A stretch of 64,000 nucleotides of DNA from an uncultured Propionibacteriaceae bacterium (lineage in GTDB: Bacteria; Actinomycetota; Actinomycetes; Propionibacteriales; Propionibacteriaceae). The number at the start of each line of letters is the position of its first letter. Within the stretch, counting starts at the first letter, position 1. Positions 43,820 to 51,918 of the stretch are shown here, in pieces. The stretch covers positions 62,001 through 126,000 of the forward strand of contig CAMDZW010000006.1 of NCBI GenBank assembly GCA_945911015.1, read 5' to 3'. Below the pieces are notes generated by a model. That model was not told the DNA's origin. It ran no database searches and saw only the letters and a program-made list of their open reading frames with translations. Made by a program: the position numbers and the translations under genes.

Positions 43820-43974
43820 ACGACGGGAACGAAGAGCTGCCGCCGCCCGGCTGGGAATCCGTGCGGACCGGATCGACAAGCGAATACGGACAACCACAGG
43901 ACCCGATCCTCGACCCGGGCCGGTGGAGTGATGATCGCGACGGCAGGGGAAGGCCGTCGGGAAGGACAAGTGCT

Positions 43975-45354
43975 GTGACGAAGCGTGCTGCGAGACCTGT
44001 GCGCCGCCTGGTCGGCGCAATGGCTGCTGCCACCCTGGTCGCCGGTATTGCCGCGACGGCCGTGATGCCATCAGCGAGTGCTGATGGCGACAAACTGACG
44101 ACCTGGACTGCGGTCAACATCCGATCGGGGCCGAGCACCGACGCGGCCATCCTGGGAGGGCTCTATCCCGGACAGCTGATCACCCCCGACGGGCCCGCCA
44201 AGAATGGTTGGACTCCGGTCAAGTGGAATGGCAAGCGTGCCTGGGTGTCCAGCCAGTATGTGCGGGTCGCCGGGTCTGGAAAGGCCTCCTCCGATGTGGC
44301 CGACTCGACTGCCTCGTCGGGCAAACCCGGCTCGATGGCCACCACCACCAATCTCAACGTACGCACCGGTCCGAGCACCTCGTATCGTGTGCTGACCGTG
44401 TTCGCCCCCGGCACGAAGGTGTCGACCACCGGTGCGGTCAAGAACGGCTTCACCGAGATCACCTACAAGGGCAACTCGGCCTGGGTGTCCACCCAGTACC
44501 TGACCTCGAGCGGCTCCGGCGGCGGGTCGTCCTCCGACTTGCCGAAGGTCACCGGCACTCGTGTCGCGACCACTGCCCTGATGATCCGGACGAACTCAAC
44601 CTCGAACTTCCAGAGCTTGGGCGACGTGCCGGCCGGCACCAAGCTGTCGATCACCGGTGTCACCAAGAACGGCGTGGCACAGATCGTCTACAACGGCGCC
44701 GTGCGATGGGTGAATGCGCTCTATCTGGCCAAGCCGACCTCGGGCCCCGGCCCGTCGGACCTGCCGAAGGTCACCGGCACTCGCTATGCCACCACTGCCC
44801 TGATGATCCGTACGACGTCGGGCTCGGACTACAAGAATCTGGGTGACGTCCCGGTCGGCACCAAGCTGTCGATCACCGGTGTCACCAAGAACGGCGTGGC
44901 ACAGATCGTCTACAAGGGCGCGGTTCGTTGGGTGAATGCGCTCTACCTGAGCACCAACCCGCCCGGCGTCGGCAGCGACATCACCGGTATCCCCGGCACC
45001 GGCCTGTCCGGGCTGACCAAGCGGTCGAAGGAACTGCTGGTGAAGGTGGCCCACCGTTACCCCCAGATCAACTGGTACAACGGTGTCCGCCCGGACTCGA
45101 TCCCGGACCACCCCTCCGGTCGAGCCGTCGACATCATGCTCGACAACTACAAGTCCCAAGCCAGCAAGGACCTCGGCTGGAACATCGCGTACTGGCTGCA
45201 GAACAACGCCAAGAGCTTTGGCATCGAGTACATCATCTTCGACCAGAAGATCTGGAGTGTCGCTCGCTCCGGCGAGGGCTGGCGCACCATGGAGGATCGC
45301 GGCTCCGACGTGCAGAACCACAAGAACCACGTACACGTGACCGTCAATCCCTGA
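43975..45354 (+). CDS. Exported SH3-domain protein with DD-peptidase-like C-terminus
   Basis: A 459-residue protein. The GTG at 43975 has GGAAGGA 9 nt upstream and starts a signal peptide (core MAAATLVAGIAATAVM, cleavage near ASA-DG). Four bacterial SH3 repeats follow; the last two are almost identical in DNA. The C-terminal 125 residues carry DHPSGRAVDIM and NHKNHVHVTV, the ligand pattern (H, D, H) of the M15/VanY-like fold found in actinobacterial exported proteins. SH3b modules bind cell-wall peptide or glycan, so the protein is a likely peptidoglycan-remodelling enzyme or wall-binding protein. Catalytic activity is inferred. Confidence 0.83.
   Translation: MTKRAARPVRRLVGAMAAATLVAGIAATAVMPSASADGDKLTTWTAVNIRSGPSTDAAILGGLYPGQLITPDGPAKNGWTPVKWNGKRAWVSSQYVRVAGSGKASSDVADSTASSGKPGSMATTTNLNVRTGPSTSYRVLTVFAPGTKVSTTGAVKNGFTEITYKGNSAWVSTQYLTSSGSGGGSSSDLPKVTGTRVATTALMIRTNSTSNFQSLGDVPAGTKLSITGVTKNGVAQIVYNGAVRWVNALYLAKPTSGPGPSDLPKVTGTRYATTALMIRTTSGSDYKNLGDVPVGTKLSITGVTKNGVAQIVYKGAVRWVNALYLSTNPPGVGSDITGIPGTGLSGLTKRSKELLVKVAHRYPQINWYNGVRPDSIPDHPSGRAVDIMLDNYKSQASKDLGWNIAYWLQNNAKSFGIEYIIFDQKIWSVARSGEGWRTMEDRGSDVQNHKNHVHVTVNP
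44536..44952 (+). repeat. Recent tandem duplication of an SH3 module
   Basis: Bases 44536-44730 and 44758-44952 are nearly identical with a 222-nt offset (74 codons). Both encode DLPKVTGTR and GTKLSITGVTKNGVAQIVY. The first two SH3 modules of the same protein are clearly more diverged. Confidence 0.85.
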
Positions 45355-45377
45355 CACCGTCTTCCCTGACACCGGCT

Positions 45378-45420
45378 TCTCGTGCCGGCGCCCTGGCCTC
45401 GAGTCGGCGCCGGCACGAGA
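45378..45420. terminator. Perfect 15-bp hairpin after the SH3/peptidase gene
   Basis: TCTCGTGCCGGCGCC (45378-45392) is followed after 13 nt by its exact reverse complement (45406-45420). It starts 24 bp after the stop codon. No T-tract follows, but the stem is very stable. Confidence 0.65.
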
Positions 45421-45482
45421 TCACTTCTGAGACAATCCGATTCGCGGCGACCCCGGTCGTCCGGGTAAGGTGTCAGAGTCAG

Positions 45483-45558
45483 GTCCCCATCGTCTAGCGG
45501 CCTAGGACACCGCCCTTTCAAGGCGGCAGCGCGGGTTCGAATCCCGTTGGGGATGCCA
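45483..45558 (+). tRNA. tRNA-Glu (UUC anticodon)
   Basis: The acceptor GTCCCCA pairs with TGGGGAT, the anticodon stem CCGCC/GGCGG holds the loop CTTTCAA (anticodon TTC), and the T arm is GCGGG-TTCGAAT-CCCGT with one G-U. The discriminator is G and CCA is encoded (45556-45558). Confidence 0.96.
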
Positions 45559-45574
45559 CGAGTACGGGAGCATC

Positions 45575-45607
45575 GCCCCCAGTCAGAGCAGGTTTCTGGT
45601 TGGGGGC
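45575..45607 (+). terminator. Terminator after tRNA-Glu
   Basis: GCCCCCA (45575-45581) pairs with TGGGGGC (45601-45607), with additional AGC/GCT pairing outside, 17 nt after the tRNA. A short pyrimidine run (TGCTTC) follows. Confidence 0.55.
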
Positions 45608-45745
45608 TGCTTCATGTCTGAGGCTCGAGAGACTGTGGGTGCCCGCGCCGCCGTCAATGAGTTCTCGCGGGACGTCGGCCTGGGTCGTGTCGATCATAGG
45701 TGGTGTTGGCGGGGTCGCCTGGACCCTGATCCAGGAGGAGAGTTC

Positions 45746-46448
45746 TCAAAGAGTCAGGTCGACGACGAGCAGTTCCCCTGGGCAGTTGCCCGTGGAGGCG
45801 ATCGTGTCCCCATCGGGCGACACTGCAAAGGTCGCCGCCAATGCGCGCCTTCCCGGGGATGAGCCTGCGACGTCTGCCGACACCACGTAACACCGAGTCT
45901 CCAGTGCACGGCCATGCAGCGCGTCGGCCGTTGGCTGTTCCCATTCGACGGCATGTGCGGTGTTCATGTCGTTGTTGAGCGGACAGAGCAGGATGCGAGC
46001 TCCGGCGTTGGCCAGGCTGGCGGTGAGTTCCGGGTGTCGGGCGTCTGCGCAGATGATGATGCCGACGGGGATGTTTCCCAGCTCGAACAGCAGAGAGGTG
46101 GTGCCTGGGGTGATGCCCGGCTCACGGGGAAAGACCTTGCGGGCGACATGCAAGGCGGTTCCTCCACGCAGCACCGCCGCTGAACTGAACAGCCCCGCAG
46201 TTGTGTGCTCTGTGAACCCGAGAACGACCGTCAGCGATTCCGGCAGCGACCTCGCCCAAGCATCTTCGAGCTGCTTGAGCGATGTTGCCCGGTCGACGGC
46301 CCCGGGCATCGTGTGGGGTAGACCACCCACGGCGAACTCAGGAGTGAGCAGGAGGTCTACGTCGCGCCTGACGCACTCCGAGACCACCGCCTCAAGGTCT
46401 GAGTAGTCAGTCAGACCGCCCACCGAAGTCTGGAGGCTGGCTATGCAC
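45746..46448 (-). CDS. Carbon-nitrogen hydrolase (nitrilase superfamily), start disrupted
   Basis: The body shows the nitrilase catalytic triad: Glu in LLLTPEFAVGG, Lys in ARKVFPREPG and Cys in VGIIICADARHPE. About 230 residues are readable, near the length of short amidase-type members. The first beta-strand reads IASLQTSVGG but has no in-frame start codon directly before it. The GTG at 46448 has a TACCCT box 7 nt upstream, as leaderless genes here do, but it is one base out of frame. Removing one base would give GTG-ATA-GCC, a normal family N-terminus. The next in-frame GTG is at 46423 and would delete the first strand. It is either a frameshifted gene or a sequencing error. Confidence 0.65.
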
Positions 46449-46704
46449 GCTGCACAGGGTACCGCGGCTTTCGCTCGGCCACCCCGTACTTTCTGTGGAG
46501 GTAGATCAGGCCGAGGAACCCGGTCGCTCCGACGTGCGACACGCGGAGGGACCCGTGACAGCGAGGGCCAATCCTGGACTGGAGGTGTGGCGGTCTGCTC
46601 GCGGGTCTGGAGTCGCTGAGCCACGCCTCGGTGACCAGCGTCTGTATCGGGCGCTGAGACCGACCAGTATTGGGGGCGCTGGGGATGCGCCCATGGGAAG
46701 AGGG

Positions 46705-47808
46705 TCAGGCGCGTCGCATCTGGGCCGCGAGCGGACAGTCGAACGGGTCGCGCGCCGCGAGCCCCACGCGGTTGAGATATTGGATGACGATTCCGTACGA
46801 ACGCCACAGGCTGGTCTCGGTGTACGGGATGTTGTGGCTGGAGCAGTAGTCGCGCACGATCTCGCGGGCCTTGGCCAGGTGCGGTCGCGGCATGCTGGGG
46901 AACAGGTGATGTTCGATCTGGTGGTTCAAGCCGCCCATCAGGGCCGTCATCCACCATCCACCGGAGATGTTGCGCGAGGTCCGGACTTGCTTGCTGAAGA
47001 AGTCGAGCTTGGCATCCTTGGCGATCACCGGCATCCCCTTGTGGTTGGGAGCAAACGAGGCGCCCATGTAGACCCCGAAGACGGCGAGTTGCACTCCCAT
47101 GAAAGCGAAGGCCATGCCGAGCGGCAGGAACCAGAACACCGCACCGGGCACGATCGCGAAACGGACGACCAGGATCCCCAGCTCAGTCCAACGATGCTTC
47201 ACCTTGCGGGTGGTCAACAGGTGCTTGAAGCCGTGGAAGTGGAGGTTGAGTCCCTCCAGGGTGAGCAACGGGAAGAACAGCCAGCCCTGTCGGCGGGTGA
47301 TCAATCTGCGCAGACCACGTGCGGTCGCGGCATCCTCGGCCAGGAAGGAGATGGTGTCGATCGCGAGGTCGGGATCCTTGGCGACCCGGTTGGGATTGCC
47401 GTGATGGCGTGAGTGCTTGGAGTCCCACCACGAGTAGCTCATCCCGACCGCTCCGGCGAGGATTCGGGCCAACCGGTCGTTGGCCGGACCGCTGGACAGG
47501 ATCTGGCGGTGTGCCGCTTCGTGGGCCACGAAGGCAATCTGGGTGAACACGATGCCCAACGCGCCGGCCACCAGCAGCTGGAGCCAGCTGTGCCCCAGCA
47601 GTACGAAGGCGGTGACGCATCCACCGAATGCCAGGGCCAGGCCGCCGCCGACGAGCAGGTAGAACCAAGGGGTACGGCGCAGCAGACCGGTCTCGCGAGC
47701 GACCTGCGAGACCTGCAGATAGGCCTTGGCCATGGGTGGGAAGCTGCGGGCATCGGCATAGGGCTCGGCAACGGGTGGGGCCGCACGGGGCCCAACGGCA
47801 AGAGTCAT
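46705..47808 (-). CDS. Membrane fatty acid (acyl-lipid) desaturase
   Basis: A 367-residue di-iron desaturase with the three histidine boxes HEAAH, HSRHHGNPN and NHQIEHHLFPSMPR, plus four hydrophobic segments. The QxxHH third box places it with acyl-lipid/acyl-CoA front-end-like desaturases of Actinobacteria that introduce double bonds to adjust membrane fluidity. AGGAGA precedes the ATG at 47808. It stands alone, with 429 bp upstream to tRNA-Asp, so it probably has its own promoter. Confidence 0.92.
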   Translation of the reverse strand: MTLAVGPRAAPPVAEPYADARSFPPMAKAYLQVSQVARETGLLRRTPWFYLLVGGGLALAFGGCVTAFVLLGHSWLQLLVAGALGIVFTQIAFVAHEAAHRQILSSGPANDRLARILAGAVGMSYSWWDSKHSRHHGNPNRVAKDPDLAIDTISFLAEDAATARGLRRLITRRQGWLFFPLLTLEGLNLHFHGFKHLLTTRKVKHRWTELGILVVRFAIVPGAVFWFLPLGMAFAFMGVQLAVFGVYMGASFAPNHKGMPVIAKDAKLDFFSKQVRTSRNISGGWWMTALMGGLNHQIEHHLFPSMPRPHLAKAREIVRDYCSSHNIPYTETSLWRSYGIVIQYLNRVGLAARDPFDCPLAAQMRRA

Positions 47809-47896
47809 GGTGTTTCTCCTGATCGGCTGACGGTGCCAGCCGTACGGCATGGAACGTCGGTGGGGTGGAATCTCACGACCGCCCGCGCTCGCGCGA

Positions 47897-47908
47897 CCAC
47901 GCGCGTGG
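47897..47908. promoter_or_regulatory. 12-bp palindrome upstream of the desaturase
   Basis: CCACGCGCGTGG is a perfect palindrome about 90 bp before the desaturase ATG. It could be an operator. The rest of the 429-bp gap (47809-48237) shows no gene, only a possible minus-strand TATCTA -10-like box near 47950. Confidence 0.3.
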
Positions 47909-48237
47909 CAAGGGGGCCAGCCGGCCAATTCCTGAATGATGGGTACGTAGATACTTCGTTTCTCGGTTGCAGGCGACACCACGATGCGGGCTGGGTGGGA
48001 GAGCCGCTTGTCGTTCCCCGTGACGGCCAAGTCACAGCGTAACCAGAAACCCTCGGCCGGTGGGATCACCAGCTCTGTCTCGAGGTTAGCACGGTCCACC
48101 TCAACACCCCGGCGACCACCCCTCCAGCAACCGACCGAGAGCCCACTGAGACGCCCCGATCAGCGTTCGGGACCCGATTTGCCCAGTCGTCAGTGGAGTG
48201 GGTATTGTTCTCCGAGTTGGCAGGGATGCCACAACCA

Positions 48238-48311
48238 GGCCCCGTAGCGCAGTTGGTTAGCGCGCCGCCCTGTCACGGCGGAGGTCGCGGGTTCGAGTCC
48301 CGTCGGGGTCG
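48238..48311 (+). tRNA. tRNA-Asp (GUC anticodon)
   Basis: A 74-nt cloverleaf. The acceptor GGCCCCG pairs with CGGGGTC (one G-U), the anticodon stem CCGCC/GGCGG holds the loop CTGTCAC (anticodon GTC), and the T arm is GCGGG-TTCGAGT-CCCGT. CCA is not encoded. Confidence 0.96.
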
Positions 48312-48313
48312 CG

Positions 48314-48343
48314 AAAGTGGTGATGTTTCTACATCACCACTTT
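48314..48343 (+). terminator. Perfect 13-bp hairpin between tRNA-Asp and tRNA-Phe
   Basis: AAAGTGGTGATGT (48314-48326), loop TTCT, then the exact complement ACATCACCACTTT (48331-48343). It starts 2 nt after the tRNA-Asp. A second short hairpin (GGCGT/ACGCC, 48344-48359) abuts tRNA-Phe. They may terminate transcription or guide tRNA 3' processing. Confidence 0.6.
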
Positions 48344-48360
48344 GGCGTTCTATGACGCCT

Positions 48361-48437
48361 GGCCAGGTAGCTCAGTTGGTACGAGCGTCCGCCTGAAAAG
48401 TGGAAGGTCGCCGGTTCGACCCCGGCCCTGGCCACCA
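48361..48437 (+). tRNA. tRNA-Phe (GAA anticodon)
   Basis: The acceptor GGCCAGG pairs with CCTGGCC, the D arm is GCTC...GAGC, the anticodon loop CTGAAAA gives GAA, and the T arm is GCCGG-TTCGACC-CCGGC. The discriminator is A and CCA is encoded (48435-48437). Confidence 0.96.
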
Positions 48438-48458
48438 CAATGTTCGACCGCGACACTG

Positions 48459-48494
48459 CCCCAGAATTCTTGCCATCAAGAGTTCTGGGGTTTT
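48459..48494 (+). terminator. Rho-independent terminator after tRNA-Phe
   Basis: CCCCAGAA (48459-48466) pairs with TTCTGGGG (48483-48490), with further inner TCTT/AAGA pairing, followed by TTTT. It overlaps the 3' end of the minus-strand gene at 48476. Confidence 0.8.
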
Positions 48495-49033
48495 GTCGTG
48501 GAGTGCCCGCCGTCATCATCCCAACGAGCTGATGACCGCTCACCCGCCGCCCGGTCAGCCCAAGCGCTTGAGGCGGCGAGCACCTGATCGCGAGCAGCAA
48601 AGCTCACCGAGCTGGCCGCGAGGGCAACTGCGGCAGCGCGCTGGTGTTCCTGATCGGCGCTGTGGCGATGTTGCTCAGCCGCCGAGTCCCGCCGCGACTG
48701 GGTGTCGTCACTGATCCACGCGAGGCGTTGGCCGACCAGTGCTGCCAGACCGTCGCGAAGTTCTTCCAGGTTCGTGTTTGCGATCCTCAACCTGCGGTCG
48801 GCGATGCTCAGAGCCATCGCCGGGTAGCCCTGCTGCCTGAAGAAGTCTCGAGTGTCGTCGCTGGTGATCTGGCTGATCTCGTCAGTCTCGGGACGTCGGG
48901 TGAACACGGCGTCCACCGGGTAGCGGCCGGGAGCGTTGTCGGTGAGCAGTGTCGTGGGCAGCGAACTGACCAGAACTGATTCGAGTCCCAGTGGTTCGGC
49001 CCTGCTGGCGGTGGTCTGCTGTTGGGTCATCAT
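48476..49033 (-). CDS. Hypothetical protein, unknown family
   Basis: About 185 residues when started at the ATG at 49033; the alternatives are an ATG at 49030 and a GTG at 49045. AAAGGAT lies upstream. The sequence has ordinary coding composition: a probably folded region (FFRQQGYPAMALSIADRRLR, then ANTNLEELRDGLAALVGQRL) followed by an Ala/Gln/His/Ser-rich helical tail. No signal peptide, membrane segment or known motif is visible. The stop lies inside the tRNA-Phe terminator, so the two transcripts converge. A 20-bp palindrome lies 39 bp upstream of the start. Confidence 0.5.
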   Translation of the reverse strand: MMTQQQTTASRAEPLGLESVLVSSLPTTLLTDNAPGRYPVDAVFTRRPETDEISQITSDDTRDFFRQQGYPAMALSIADRRLRIANTNLEELRDGLAALVGQRLAWISDDTQSRRDSAAEQHRHSADQEHQRAAAVALAASSVSFAARDQVLAASSAWADRAAGERSSARWDDDGGHSTTKPQNS

Positions 49034-49071
49034 GGCGGGTGACACATCCTTTACGAAGAAGCACTGCTGGA

Positions 49072-49091
49072 TCGGTGACGGCCGTCACCGA
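49072..49091. promoter_or_regulatory. Perfect 20-bp palindrome, operator candidate
   Basis: TCGGTGACGG is followed directly by its reverse complement CCGTCACCGA. It lies just upstream of the minus-strand gene at 48476-49033. The surrounding gap (49034-49572) holds no convincing gene; its other recognisable element is the LacI-type site at 49492. Confidence 0.5.
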
Positions 49092-49491
49092 ATATGACTG
49101 GTGGTCCTGGGACAGGTCGAATGTTGAGCTCAATGCACCTGTGGGTCACCTGCGATGTGACGAACCTGAGGTCCTGCGATTCCGCCCTGACCGTTGAAGC
49201 ACTCCAATGCGGATGTACTCGTGTGGCGAGGTCTGCCTCCAACCTACTCGTACGGTGCAACTGGGCATTGTCGTCAGGAGCGAGTCTGGGTCACTCTGGG
49301 CCGAGGGAGGTCATCGGTCGGCCCGGCTACGAGATGGGACGTCACGCCGTACGAGCCTCTTGGAGGGGACGCGCGAAGCCCCGATCCAGGAGAAGCTGAC
49401 CTGCGAGTTCCGCCTTGACCGAACAGGCGCTGCGCCGCCGGACTGAGGACGACCGCAAAGCGCATCAGGCAAGATGACCTCTGCATTCACT

Positions 49492-49509
49492 GGATTCATC
49501 GGTAAATCT
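49492..49509. promoter_or_regulatory. LacI-type operator, upstream of the plus-strand operon
   Basis: GGATTCATCGGTAAATCT matches the perfect site at 54892-54909 at 15 of 18 positions, including the central ATTCATCGGT. It lies about 65 bp before the GTG at 49573. Confidence 0.7.
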
Positions 49510-49572
49510 GCTGCAGGATGCTGGCAACGCACCCGACCGAGCTCGTGGTCGAGCTGATGAGGAGACCCACCC

Positions 49573-50562
49573 GTGACCACCGTCGACCCGGCACCGTTCT
49601 GGGCCAATCTGCTCCATCTCGGGACCAACATGTGGGGTGATGTCCCCGGCACGGCACCAAACAGCTACTGCGACACCCTCCGATGTGATGACGACATGTG
49701 GCTCAGGGTGACCGCTCGGATGGCTGAGGTTGGCTGCACGATGGTCGTCATCGACGTCGCCGACGGGATCGAGTACGCCTCCCACCCGGACCTGGCGGTC
49801 AAGCAGGCGTGGTCCCAGCCGCGGCTTGCCGAAGAGCTGGACAGGTTGCGTGAGCTCGGCCTCGAACCCATCCCGAAGTTGAATTTCAGCGCCACCCACG
49901 ATGCCTGGCTGGGTGACTGGAGTCGAAGGATCGCCACCGAGCCCTACTACGCACTCTGTCGCGACCTGATCGCCGAGGTCGCCAGCCTGTTCGACCAGCC
50001 GCGCTTCTTCCATCTCGGCATGGATGAGGAAGATGCCCAGTCCCAGGCCGGGGCCCAGCTGGCAGTCACCCGACAGCACGATCTGTGGTGGCACGATCTG
50101 TCGGTCCTGACCGATGCCGCCACCCAGGCCGGCGCTCGTCCCTGGGTGTGGTCCGACTACGCCTGGAGCCATCCTGACGAGTTCTACCGACGCATGCCTC
50201 GCGACGTGCTGCAGAGCAACTGGTTCTACCGCAATGCCTTCAGCGGAGCTGACGAAACACGCCGCCCGGCCAGACTCACGCGTCCGATGGATCGCTACGT
50301 CAGCTATCTCGATCTCGACGACCACGGCTATGACCAGGTCCCGACAGGGAGCAACTGGCTCTACCGCGACAACCTGGCCCGTACCTGCGAGTTCATCCGT
50401 GAGCGCGTCACTTCTGAACGGGTGTTGGGTTTCCTCCAGACAAGCTGGCGGGCACTCCTACCCGAGTACGAGTACCAACATGGTGAGGCCATCGACGGGA
50501 TCGCCGACGCCATGGCCCGCTGGGGCGCCACTGACTCACTCGACCCCGACCAGGGCGAGTGA
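49573..50562 (+). CDS. TIM-barrel glycoside-hydrolase-like protein
   Basis: A 329-residue protein, presumably cytoplasmic because no signal peptide is present. The layout of short strands (TMVVIDVADGIEY, LEPIPKLNFS, RFFHLGMDEEDAQ, RPWVWSDYAW, VLGFLQTSWRALLPEY) fits a TIM barrel. The pair HLGMDEED resembles the His-x-Gly-x-Asp-Glu catalytic motif of GH20 hexosaminidases, with Asp-Glu as the candidate acid. Whole-family similarity is too low to name it. GGAGA precedes the GTG start. It is the first gene of a LacI-regulated operon, 20 bp before a pyruvyltransferase-like gene. Confidence 0.65.
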   Translation: MTTVDPAPFWANLLHLGTNMWGDVPGTAPNSYCDTLRCDDDMWLRVTARMAEVGCTMVVIDVADGIEYASHPDLAVKQAWSQPRLAEELDRLRELGLEPIPKLNFSATHDAWLGDWSRRIATEPYYALCRDLIAEVASLFDQPRFFHLGMDEEDAQSQAGAQLAVTRQHDLWWHDLSVLTDAATQAGARPWVWSDYAWSHPDEFYRRMPRDVLQSNWFYRNAFSGADETRRPARLTRPMDRYVSYLDLDDHGYDQVPTGSNWLYRDNLARTCEFIRERVTSERVLGFLQTSWRALLPEYEYQHGEAIDGIADAMARWGATDSLDPDQGE

Positions 50563-50582
50563 CTCCAACAGGAAGAGAAGGC

Positions 50583-51836
50583 ATGACCCACATCGGACTG
50601 GTCTCCGGCTGGCAGACCGTCAACATCGGCGACGTTGCCCACACTCCGGGGGCACTCACCGCGCTCCGCCGCGGAGCTCCGGACGCGACGATCACCCTCT
50701 TGGCCAAGTCGATCGACGGCCGGGAACGGGAGATGTTGCAGCGCTACTTCCCTGAGGTCAACCTGATCGAAGAGGATCTCTCCCCCGACGTCGCCCCGAA
50801 CCGGGCCCTGGAGCAGTTCCTGAGCGAGGTCGATGTCCTCGCCCATGGCTCCGGCCCGGGACTGGTGGCTCGAGTACAGCTGGCGGAGTGGTCCCGCTTG
50901 ACCGGCAAACCGTATGGCTTCTTCGGCGTCACCAACGACCCCCTGCGCCCGCACTCCGCACCATTGGACGTGTCGGCCCGGATGATCGACACCCTCACTC
51001 GCCCGATGCTGGGCGAGGCCGAGCACACGCTGTTGGCCGAGTCCAGCTTCTTCTACACCCGGGACAGCCTGACGCTCAGATTCCTTCAACAACAGGGAAT
51101 CACTGCTGACCCGCTCGCCTTCGGCCCGGATGCGACCGTGATGTGCGACTTCTACGACGACTCCCACGCCGATGCCTTGATCGAGGAGTACGGCCTCACC
51201 CCCGGGCAGTATCTGTGTGTGGTGCCGCGGCTGCGGATCACCCCGTACTACCGGATCAAGGATGTCCCGCTCGACGCGAATGCCATGCGCAACGACGCCT
51301 ACAACGCCATCCACACCACATCGGACATGCAGATCCTGGTCGACACCATGATCTGGTGGGTGCGCACCACCGGCCTTCCGGTGCTGGTCGTCCCGGAGAT
51401 GAGTTATGCGATGGACCTCGCGGCCGAGGAGATCGGGCCACGACTGCCGGCCGACGTCGCGCCCCAGGTCCACATCCTGCCGCGCTTCTGGCCACTCGAA
51501 GAGGCCGTCGTTACCTACCGTCACGCCGCTGCAGTCGTCAGCATGGAGTGTCATGCCCCGCTGATGGCGCTGGCCGAGGGAGTCCCGGCCCTCTATGTCC
51601 GCCAGCCCTCGGACACCATCAAGGGCGAGATGTATCACGACCTCGACCTGTCCGACCACATCATCGAGGTGGAGAGCCCACAGCCAGCCGAGGATGTACG
51701 CACCCAGCTCGCCGCGATCCTCGACGATCCCACAGCCGTACGCGAACACATCGCTCAGGTCCGCCAGAAGTCGCACGATCAGCTGCACGAGATGGCGGCG
51801 GTCACCGAACGAGCAGGCAACACCGACTCCAGCTGA
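50583..51836 (+). CDS. Polysaccharide pyruvyltransferase-like protein, copy 1
   Basis: A 417-residue protein of the polysaccharide pyruvyl transferase fold (GT-B-like, two Rossmann halves). The N-terminal motif is GLVSGWQTVNIGDVAHTPGA, followed by LAHGSGPGLVAR, FFYTRDSLTLRFL, FGPDATV and the C-terminal SMECHAPLMALAEGVPALYV, which corresponds to the conserved RxHxxxxA region of the family with Arg replaced by Glu-Cys. It ends with IKGEMYHDLDLSDHIIEV. It has the same length as the protein at 53574-54827 and clearly shares its sequence. Classical members add pyruvate ketals to exopolysaccharide, but the catabolic-looking context makes the real reaction uncertain. Confidence 0.75.
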   Translation: MTHIGLVSGWQTVNIGDVAHTPGALTALRRGAPDATITLLAKSIDGREREMLQRYFPEVNLIEEDLSPDVAPNRALEQFLSEVDVLAHGSGPGLVARVQLAEWSRLTGKPYGFFGVTNDPLRPHSAPLDVSARMIDTLTRPMLGEAEHTLLAESSFFYTRDSLTLRFLQQQGITADPLAFGPDATVMCDFYDDSHADALIEEYGLTPGQYLCVVPRLRITPYYRIKDVPLDANAMRNDAYNAIHTTSDMQILVDTMIWWVRTTGLPVLVVPEMSYAMDLAAEEIGPRLPADVAPQVHILPRFWPLEEAVVTYRHAAAVVSMECHAPLMALAEGVPALYVRQPSDTIKGEMYHDLDLSDHIIEVESPQPAEDVRTQLAAILDDPTAVREHIAQVRQKSHDQLHEMAAVTERAGNTDSS

Positions 51837-51918
51837 TCGCGGGTGGATGCTGGCCTGCACGCCCCCCGTCCGTCAACCGGCGCAAGCCCACCCAGCCAGC
51901 AGGGTGGCCTGCTTGCGG

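Noticed and set aside
43752-43974. c-di-AMP (ydaO) riboswitch
   Set aside because: The conserved GGGGTGAATC-like and CAGCTAACC-like blocks are missing; only a generic hairpin is visible.
46463-46704. Extra coding sequence before the nitrilase, including a GTG at 46624
   Set aside because: The translated stretch is Arg/Pro/Gln-rich and featureless and does not resemble a nitrilase extension; left as non-coding.
49094-49446. Short overlapping plus-strand open frames upstream of the LacI-regulated operon
   Set aside because: Three frames are open at once with no ribosome binding site, no motif and biased composition; treated as intergenic.
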